Shown piece by piece: positions 57,370 through 64,000 of a stretch of DNA of 64,000 nt. Location: the NCBI GenBank assembly GCA_020746835.1, contig JAGPNK010000004.1:1-64000 (forward strand), read 5' to 3'. Every line of letters starts with the position of its first letter. The first letter of the stretch is position 1. The notes beneath the pieces were generated by a model that saw nothing but the letters and a program-made list of their open reading frames with translations, had not been told where the DNA came from and did not search any database. The translations under genes were made by a program, and so were the position numbers. The DNA is from Stachybotrys elegans (lineage: Eukaryota; Ascomycota; Sordariomycetes; Hypocreales; Stachybotryaceae).

Positions 57370-59043
57370 TCAGACTACACTCTTTTGACCTAATGTCGCC
57401 TTCATACCTGTGTACTCTCTAATCCTCTCAAAGACTCTCCAGGCGCCTTCCTTCTGTTTGACCGTTGTGACTGATGTATCGGCCTTGATTATTCTCGTGG
57501 GCCACAGTAGCAGGTATCCCCCTATGGCGCGGCAACGTGCGGGCCCATCCTTTCTATCCCGAGATCGGCCCATGTGATCCACGTCACCAAAGGATTGGGG
57601 CACAGTCGCCAAGATCTCGTCTGCCAGCGATTGAACTGTTGAGGTGCACTCGACAATGGTGTTGGTCAAGGTAGATACGTCAAATTCCTTCGCAGCCTCA
57701 AGTGCGGCATTGGCGCACTGCAAGAGTTGCTCCAGGAAAATGATACGCGCTGTCCTGTGATAATTCCATTCGTACGCCATCCACACATCCGTGTGTAACT
57801 GGATCGTTTCCGTAATGCCCTCTGCGGCCGGTGCCAAATCTGGTCTTTCACAAACTGCCAACTGTTTAAATGACCACTGCGAGGTTTGCCGCCAACCTGT
57901 AGCCTCCCGATCCAGGGCGTGTAGCTCTAAGATCGAGGCAACAATGGCAGATGCTGGCACTCCTCCCATGTTAATCAGCTCCAGTAGTTCTCTGGCACGT
58001 TTACATGTCGCATTGATGCTATCCATGTCTCTTTCCAGGCGGGCAAATGGCTCTTCATCATGTATCTGATTTAATAAGTCGGCCACCCCGGGTACCTGTG
58101 GTATGTTGAAGGCCAGTTGTTGTTTTTTCTAGGGTCATTAAGGAAACAGGTTCATCAAGGATGGGAGTGGGAACATACGATGCTATGGTAAGCGACCCGA
58201 AAAAGACTCCAGCCGCGAGGGCTATGTAATAGGTCTGAACCACGCAAACGCAGCAACTGCGCCATTCCCTGGGCATGAGATCCCTTACATACCTCGTTAG
58301 GCAGGTAAAGAGACTAGAAATGTCAGAAAATATGGAGGCGGTACCAATTAGAGTTGACGCACTTCAAATATATCCAGGACCACAACGGTCATAAGGTCAT
58401 AGTCATCTGGCGCTTTACCAGGTTGCGCAAGCGACTGGCGTAATGCGTTGACTGCTAGGCCATAGTACTCCAGAGTCTTTAGAGCTGTGATGTTCTGGCA
58501 CTGGGCGGTTGCTGCATCTGCATATGCTGCGGCTTGAATTGCCCATCGCAGTGCACATCGACCCTCGACGTTAACCTCTTTGAACATGCACGGTAAGTGC
58601 TCGAGGAAGCCCGGTGAAGATGATTGGTTACACGGGTAAAGGACGAACTTTTCCATGAACTGATTGGCCAGCTGTTCTTCAATGGAAAAGTTGTGGACTG
58701 TCGATTCTTGTTTGAGCCATGGAAGTGGGTTACGCAACTTAATGATAGGTGGTCCTCCAAAGGCCAAGCCGCACTCTTCGGGATTTAGGGACAAGCGCGA
58801 CGACTCACTTGTCGAGTCCAGCTCCACAGACCTGCTGCGCGAGATTGAATACTTGGCCATCTGCGATGTACGCGACATTTCAATCACCTTGTCAGTCTGG
58901 TGACGAAAGATGATGGAGGCATCATCACGATACCCCTCACAAACCTCATTCCGGTTGACACAACGATCGCAGGACGGTCGCTTTTCATCACAGCGCACCC
59001 GGCGTTGTCGGCAGCGGAGACATCCACGACTGAGGCGTCCCAT
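57370..59043 (-). CDS. Zn2Cys6 transcription factor
   Basis: 513 residues from three exons: 59043-58363, 58313-58179 and 58095-57370 (introns of 49 and 83 bp). The zinc cluster is at the very N-terminus, residues 6-35: RGCLRCRQRRVRCDEKRP then SCDRCVNRNEVCEGYRDD. The regulatory region is the helical fungal type with FSIEEQLANQFMEKFVL, LRWAIQAAAYADA and YLPNEVCKGSHAQGMAQLL near 235-255, then SPRGWSLFRVAYHSI. Start chosen at the Met just before the zinc cluster; the upstream open frame belongs to another regulator relic. A 24-base GT...AG stretch in exon 2 is too short to be an intron and is coding. It is a candidate regulator of the surrounding P450/SDR/cupin genes. Confidence 0.85.
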
Positions 59044-59748
59044 TTGACTCGGAATTGCGAGTTTGTTCCTACGAGGGGGGGTTGGAGAGGGGGAAGGGAG
59101 GGACTGGCGGGGCTCGACTGAAGGATGAGAGAATGGAGAAGGGTCCTCTGTAAGCAATGGTCTCCGCTCACCACCCACCGCAATTAAAACTAGACAATCT
59201 AGCATGGATACGAATGGGGACCAAAGGTGGGGAGAGGGGAACATACCAGTCGATGATGCTACCATCCACCATGTCCGTAGCCTCTCCTCCCATTCCACCC
59301 ATTTGGATGGCTTTGCGAGCATCTGCGGGGCCTTCTCATCGCGTAATCCCAGAGCTATGGCCTGTGTGGCAATACTTCCCAGAGACATGTACGCGGAGGG
59401 GGAAGATGCCATGGCTCATCTCGTACACGGTCACGAGCACATTGGCCTGCAGCTTATACAGGGAATCCACACCCGTCATCTCTCGCGCTGTCGAGAATTC
59501 CCATATGGTGTTATACAGGGGGCACCGCATAGCATCCAGGGTGTCTGACGGTACGTGCTGCATCGGCTTCATGGCCAGCAGCACGAGTACCTGGTCGGGC
59601 TGAAGAGCACCCTCCGGTATCAGTCGAAGCGGTCGCTGTTGCCATTGATTTTGCTGATAAAAGGCATCCATGAGTGAACCGTGTCAAAATAAGCTGAGAC
59701 GGATTAGACGCCACGTACGTCTCCAGGTCCCACAGTCGACGACGCAGC
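59044..59748 (-). pseudogene. fungal-specific transcription factor, middle-domain relic
   Basis: Part of the fungal_trans domain of a second regulator: LYNTIWEFSTAREMTGVDSL, then LQANVLVTVYEMSHGIFP, joined across a frameshift to SAYMSLGSIATQAIALGLRD and WEERLRTWWMV, then GGERRPLLTEDP. A run of five C at about 59,405 accounts for the +1 shift. A further one-base shift follows RTWWMV. No zinc cluster precedes it and the C-terminal part is absent. It sits directly upstream of, and in one frame opens into, the intact Zn2Cys6 gene, so automatic gene finders may fuse the two. Confidence 0.7.
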
Positions 59749-60462
59749 ATCTCAGTCTCCGTTTGTCAGACATTGCAGCTGCGCTCTCGCTTCAACCTAA
59801 CCGCCCAACCACGTTTGTTAGCCCGGAGACAGCAACGACGAAACCCGCGCCGTGTTACAGTGCATACGGCTCGAGCGCAGGGGTCATAGATCAGCCTACC
59901 TAGTCCAGAGCCCACACGTCGCATCGACTTGTATCTTTGACATGGGCCACACGCTCGTGGCGCCCTTCGCGTGTGATCTTGTCAGGAAAGCATGAGAAGG
60001 GCGTCAGCAGCAAGCAAGACTCGGGGGTGAAGTTGTCCGGGCCTCGATAAAACGTCCCTCCCGCTCGCCCCACCCGTGCCGCTCGTTGATCTTACGGTCG
60101 TGCGCGGCCGCTAAGCGGGCACTTCCAGTCAAGCGGCTTGTTTCCCGCCGAGCGGGTATTTCCCCGCTCCGGTAAACCACGGAGACATTGATGTGAGCAT
60201 CAGTGCCGTGGGTTAGCCAGTCCGTCGTATGCTCCTTGTCCATAGACAGCTTTTGCAACTGCCCTGCATTTCCGCGTATCTCCCGGCCGGGCTTGCGATC
60301 GAATCTACTGACGGTGGCTCTGTTTTATAAAAGGGTATTTAGAATAGTCGTCAAAAAGAGAGACAAAATGAGTAAAGGCATCTCCTAACATTCCTCTCAC
60401 ACGTCATCTCGCCATCAATCAACCCCTTCTTTGCAGCTTGCCTTGTCTTATCGCCTCAAGTC
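59749..60462. other. intergenic region
   Basis: About 710 bp with no recognisable gene. Confidence 0.45.
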
Positions 60463-61186
60463 ATGGCTAGAATTTGGTTCATCACAGCCTCATCGCGAGG
60501 TCTCAGCCGAGTACGTGTCGAGGTTATCCTTGCTTCCGGTGATAATGTTATTGCCACCGCCCGCGACCCAGCATCACTTGACGACTTAGTCCAAAAATAC
60601 GACGCTTCTCGCCTCTAGACGACAGCCCTATATGTCACAGACGGTGAAGCTGTTAGCAGGGTACTCAACGAGAGTCGCCAGGTCTTTGAATGCATTGATG
60701 TTGTTATCAATAATGCAGGCTACGCCGATATTAGTCCTCTTGAGACTGTGACAATCCATTCGTTCAAGAAACAGGTCGAGACCAACTCCTTTGGTACTGT
60801 TTGGGTTACGAGAGCTGCTATTCGCATCATGAGAGAGCAAGGTTCTGGCCATATCATCCAAGTCTCATCGCTTGGTGGCCATCTCAGTACCCCTCGCCTA
60901 GCAGCCTATCAGAGTGCCAAATGGGCGGTTGGCAGCTTGAGAACTGTTCTGGCTGGAGAGGTGGCTCATTTTGGTATCAAGATGACCGCTGTGGAGCCCG
61001 GCCGCATCAAGACTGACTGGGCTGGCTCGTCAATGGGTAGGAGATATACCAGAGGCTTACAAGCCAACTGTGGGACAGCTCCTCGGCATGAGGGACGCAC
61101 TGACACAGTACTCAACGCCACCTGAGAAGATCGCGGCTGCCGTCCTGACTGTTTCTACCGTTGAAACACAAGATCAGTGGAGATAG
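60463..61186 (+). pseudogene. short-chain dehydrogenase pseudogene
   Basis: It starts well (MARIWFITASSRGLSR, LASGDNVIATARDPASLDDL) but codon 52 is TAG. Downstream the same frame continues with VINNAGYADISPLE, IIQVSSLGGH, YQSAKWAVGS and EPGRIKTDWAGSSM, i.e. the catalytic Ser-Tyr-Lys is intact. At about 61,034 the homology moves to another frame (GDIPEAYKPTVGQLLGMRDA) to a stop at 61186. The N-terminal cofactor loop also lacks the usual second Gly (TASSRGLSR for TGxSRGLG). One stop and one frameshift make it a pseudogene of a roughly 280-residue SDR. Confidence 0.78.
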
Positions 61187-61516
61187 GGTAGGATCAGTAT
61201 TACTTGGATATTGGAAAGCCACGTCAATATGTGTTTCTTGCTTAGTCAATTTATTCACCAGAATTATCATCTTTATTTGTTTTAGGACAAAACTTGTGTT
61301 GGCTTCGAAAGGCGACAAAAGTTCTATGGACTATAGGGTAGTTAAATTCTTTATTCGGCTTACACAATCCTGAGCCGGCTCGCCCGCTCATGACCTACAC
61401 ATCACCTTTGAACAAGTGGCACAAGACCAGCATTCAATATAATTCTTGACTGGATGATCTAAGCAGGAGCGAAAATGTGGTTCAAGTAAGTATATTGGGT
61501 GACTGTACGTAAATTC

Positions 61517-61640
61517 ATAGCTCCGCCTACGTCTATGGATCTAATATCGTCTTCATCGTCAGATGGGGCCTTCTCGAAGTCGCTGGTCTATATCCCACTG
61601 GGGCATACGAACAGAAAATCCCACAATAGCTTCGCCTACG
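61517..61640 (+). repeat. dispersed ~90-bp element, copy D, with 15-bp flanking direct repeats
   Basis: The core (about 61532-61625) aligns to the other copies: GGATCTAATATCGTCTTCAT, GGGGCCTTCTCGAAGTCGCT and CTATATCCCACTGGGGCATA. It is bordered by ATAGCTCCGCCTACG (61517-61531) and ATAGCTTCGCCTACG (61626-61640), 14 of 15 identical. The right copy overlaps the stop codon of the P450 gene. Confidence 0.75.
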
Positions 61641-63144
61641 CATCGCGAGGAACAAAAATGAGATCGCATCTATCGTGGCGCGAACGATAGCCATTGGCCT
61701 CAAACGGCTCCATTTTCTCGGGCGTTGTCTCTGGTGCAATCTTGACGTGAAACTTCCGAATCACAGCGGCTAAAATAACCCGCATCTGGTAGAGGGCCAT
61801 GTTTCCTCCAGGACATCGACGGGCGCCAAGGCCAAAGGGGACTAAGAGACGTCGTCTTTCGGGCCCTTTCTCTTCGTCCAACCAGCGCTTAGGATTATAC
61901 GCATTGAAGTCGGGAAACAAATCAGGTCTCTGTCGGCTCATAGAGAGGGATTGGGTTGTGATGACTGTGCCGGCAGGTAGATGATGACCTAGGAGGTCAA
62001 TACCCCCTGCAGGAACCAAGCGGCTCCCGGTTAGGGCAACAGGCGGTCGAAAGCGAAGCCCTTCTTTGATGCAAGCGTCCAAAAGCTTCAGGGAATCAAG
62101 TTCCCCGTCCAAGTCAACCTCCTTCAACTCCTCGTAAAGCTCGTCGATGAGCGTTTGGTTTTTTGACAGCTCGTAAAAGATGAATGCCAAGGCTGACGAT
62201 GTTGTCTCGGTTGCGGCAAGCACCTGGCCTGCCATCTCAGCGCTGAGCTCCGAGTGTGTCCATGTCTGGGTAGGGTATTTGGCATCCTCATCAGTGAATA
62301 GCTGGAAGACATTGGGGACATCGTCTTCGGTCCCGGACTTTGAATGGGCTTCAGCTTGTCGGCAAAGCTCGGCACCGAGGTCGTAAAGCTTGTCGCTTGA
62401 TTGGACCCGAAATCGAGCGTGGGAGAAGGGACTGTACTGGAGCCATTCGAAAACCCAGGCTGGAAGGCAAAGTCGCCAAACAACCAGAAAGTTATATTCA
62501 CCCACAACATGTGGAAAATTCCCAGGCTCGATATCGGTTCCAGAGCCGCCCATGATGACCTGCGAATTCTTGAGAGTGCATATTCTCAAGTGATATACGA
62601 TATCCTCAGAACGAGCGCCACCGGACTTAGCCATGTTTTGGACCATGTCTTGGATATTGGTAACGAAGGTGTTGTGCCAGAACTTCATGCACTTGGTCGT
62701 AGTTGCGATCATGACCGGATGACGCCGTAGTCGTGCGATGGGATGCTGAGGATAAGTAACGGTCCAGTCGTGGCCACCAACACGCAAAGCCCGGATCGAC
62801 TTGGGGGCCGTATCCAGATCCTTCCGCACAAATGTTCTTTCCACGGCTTCGTAATCATTGACAAGAACCATGTTGGGACTGATGCGCACAATAGGACCAT
62901 ACTTGGTAAGGAGGTCATCGGCTTGGAACGACAAACGACCTTGCCACCTTTGCCATCGTATCCACAATGAGGATGCCGCGCTGAATCTTGGGCCGGGAAT
63001 ATTGCGTAAAGGGTGAAGTTTGGTGTTGTAAATCATGGATCCAGCTTGTACTAGGACCACGAGGATAGACGCAGCGACGAGGACATGCTGGGCAGACATA
63101 GACAGCATATTTCTCAACACGCTTGGTTGATAATATGCGTCCAT
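61636..63144 (-). CDS. cytochrome P450 monooxygenase
   Basis: Intronless gene of 502 residues, normal P450 length. An N-terminal membrane anchor (about 18-38) is followed by the proline-rich hinge IPGPRF (49-54). The I-helix oxygen-binding region is GQVLAATETTSS (306-317), ExxR is EGLR (361-364), the PERF-like segment is NPKRWLDEE, and the heme loop PFGLGARRCPG (436-446) has the ligand Cys at 444. All key residues are present. The sequence style suggests an E-class P450 of the kind found in metabolite clusters; the substrate is unknown. Neighbours are an SDR pseudogene and Zn2Cys6, cupin and EthD genes. The stop codon lies inside the flanking direct repeat of dispersed element copy D, so that element forms the immediate 3' flank. 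Confidence 0.93.
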   Translation of the reverse strand: MDAYYQPSVLRNMLSMSAQHVLVAASILVVLVQAGSMIYNTKLHPLRNIPGPRFSAASSLWIRWQRWQGRLSFQADDLLTKYGPIVRISPNMVLVNDYEAVERTFVRKDLDTAPKSIRALRVGGHDWTVTYPQHPIARLRRHPVMIATTTKCMKFWHNTFVTNIQDMVQNMAKSGGARSEDIVYHLRICTLKNSQVIMGGSGTDIEPGNFPHVVGEYNFLVVWRLCLPAWVFEWLQYSPFSHARFRVQSSDKLYDLGAELCRQAEAHSKSGTEDDVPNVFQLFTDEDAKYPTQTWTHSELSAEMAGQVLAATETTSSALAFIFYELSKNQTLIDELYEELKEVDLDGELDSLKLLDACIKEGLRFRPPVALTGSRLVPAGGIDLLGHHLPAGTVITTQSLSMSRQRPDLFPDFNAYNPKRWLDEEKGPERRRLLVPFGLGARRCPGGNMALYQMRVILAAVIRKFHVKIAPETTPEKMEPFEANGYRSRHDRCDLIFVPRDA

Positions 63145-64000
63145 TGTCCAGGGTTGAATAAAGCAGGTAGACGTGGCCTCAGGATATAAGTTGGGGGTGT
63201 AAAGATATGGCGAAACATGAATAAGTAGACAAAGCTAGCGACCTATATAGGACATGTGTCTCTGTTACCCTCTCTTTATAGAATACAGCCGAAATAGCCT
63301 ATATCTGCAACCCCTGAGTTGTCGGTAATGTACTCCGTATCCATCACCATATTATCTACCGTACGGGGATTCTAGCCTATAATGGAACTAGTCGAAGTCT
63401 ATTTCACCCCATTTCGAGACACATGATTCAGACAACGGGAAGTTTCGTTTCCCCCTTTGACCCCGCCTCTCGTATAGGACCCTGGTTATTCGGCAGTACA
63501 TCCGGATATGTTATAGCAGCTCCGACTCTCCTAGTGACTAGGGGACTTCCTCAACTGATACATTGGTATAAAGGGACAAGAATAATAATTTCTTTCCAGT
63601 ACGGAGTACTAATTTAGCATTCGTTGAATTCTCGTCGCCAGGCTGCCTGTAGAGCTGTGTACTATGTCGAGCCGCCTCAGTGAATGTCATACCTTGGTGC
63701 AGACGAGGGCGTCCTTGAAATGCGGTGGCTTGTCGACTACGGAGTAGTCCCCCCTAGCCAGGGGTAGATGACTAGTTGGAAATGCCGATGAGGCCCACAA
63801 CCTAACTCTATCCGGAGCATAGACCCGAAAGTGAACGCCTATCTCAATCTAAGCCACCTACTATCGTCTCACCATATCCAACAAATATAGCGTGAAACCT
63901 GTGAGTTCGCCCGTCTTTCACTTCCATGCCAATTTCTGACAAGGTAGGGACATGTGTTTTCCCCAGGACTTATGCTTCTATTCATCAAGGGCCAGCGAGA
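63145..64000. other. intergenic region at right edge
   Basis: About 850 bp without a recognisable gene. It contains three TACGGAGTA/TACTCCGTA motifs (about 63,332, 63,600 and 63,738). Confidence 0.5.

Noticed and set aside
58269..58292. 24-base GTATGT...CCAG stretch in the Zn2Cys6 gene as an intron
   Set aside because: Too short for a spliceosomal intron; it is in frame without stops and reads as family-like sequence (SHAQGMAQLL).

Overview
The window reads as nuclear DNA of a filamentous ascomycete, most likely an Aspergillus/Penicillium-type member of the Eurotiales. The evidence is: genes broken by short introns (about 45-80 bp) with GTAAGT/GTATGT donors, CTAAC/CTGAC branch sites and CAG/TAG acceptors; fungal-specific families (Zn2Cys6 regulators, HET, NACHT-ankyrin, F-box, PTH11-like membrane proteins, LaeA-like methyltransferases); and transposons eroded almost only by transitions, as repeat-induced point mutation (RIP) produces. 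I see no rRNA, tRNA, CRISPR or bacterial-style operon. All splice models were read by eye from donor, acceptor and frame continuity.

Layout. 0-10 kb: a NACHT-ankyrin gene running off the left edge, an FPP-synthase-like prenyltransferase, a shrunken heme-peroxidase (chloroperoxidase family) relic, a broken EthD-domain gene and an arrestin-like gene. 11.36-21.52 kb: a RIP-degraded piggyBac-type DNA transposon with 34-bp terminal inverted repeats, split by an almost full-length Ty3/Gypsy chromovirus (13,118-21,051) with 347-bp LTRs and a perfect 5-bp target duplication. 22-29 kb: a divergent pair of stearoyl-CoA-type delta-9 desaturase and cyclopropane-fatty-acid synthase, then an SDR and a LaeA-like methyltransferase converging on each other. 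30-36 kb: two F-box-type genes. 36-41 kb: a small secreted protein, then a gene-poor repeat-bearing stretch. 41-48 kb: an adenosine-deaminase pseudogene, an SDR, a Zn2Cys6 regulator and a cysteine-rich secreted protein. 48-54 kb: a HET-domain pseudogene, a truncated FAD-linked oxidase and a PTH11-like membrane protein. 54-63 kb: an intact EthD protein, a cupin, a Zn2Cys6 regulator, a second regulator relic, a broken SDR and a cytochrome P450.

Two themes stand out. First, decay: at least eight recognisable protein genes carry stops, frameshifts or deletions beside intact neighbours. The P450/SDR/cupin/EthD/FAD-oxidase/Zn2Cys6 mix at the right end looks like the edge or remains of a secondary-metabolite cluster, but no PKS, NRPS or terpene-cyclase core gene is in view. 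Second, a roughly 90-bp non-coding sequence occurs four times in the window (near 8.3, 24.4, 37.7 and 61.6 kb), in both orientations. Three copies sit between short direct repeats, so it looks like a very small mobile element that I cannot assign to a known family.
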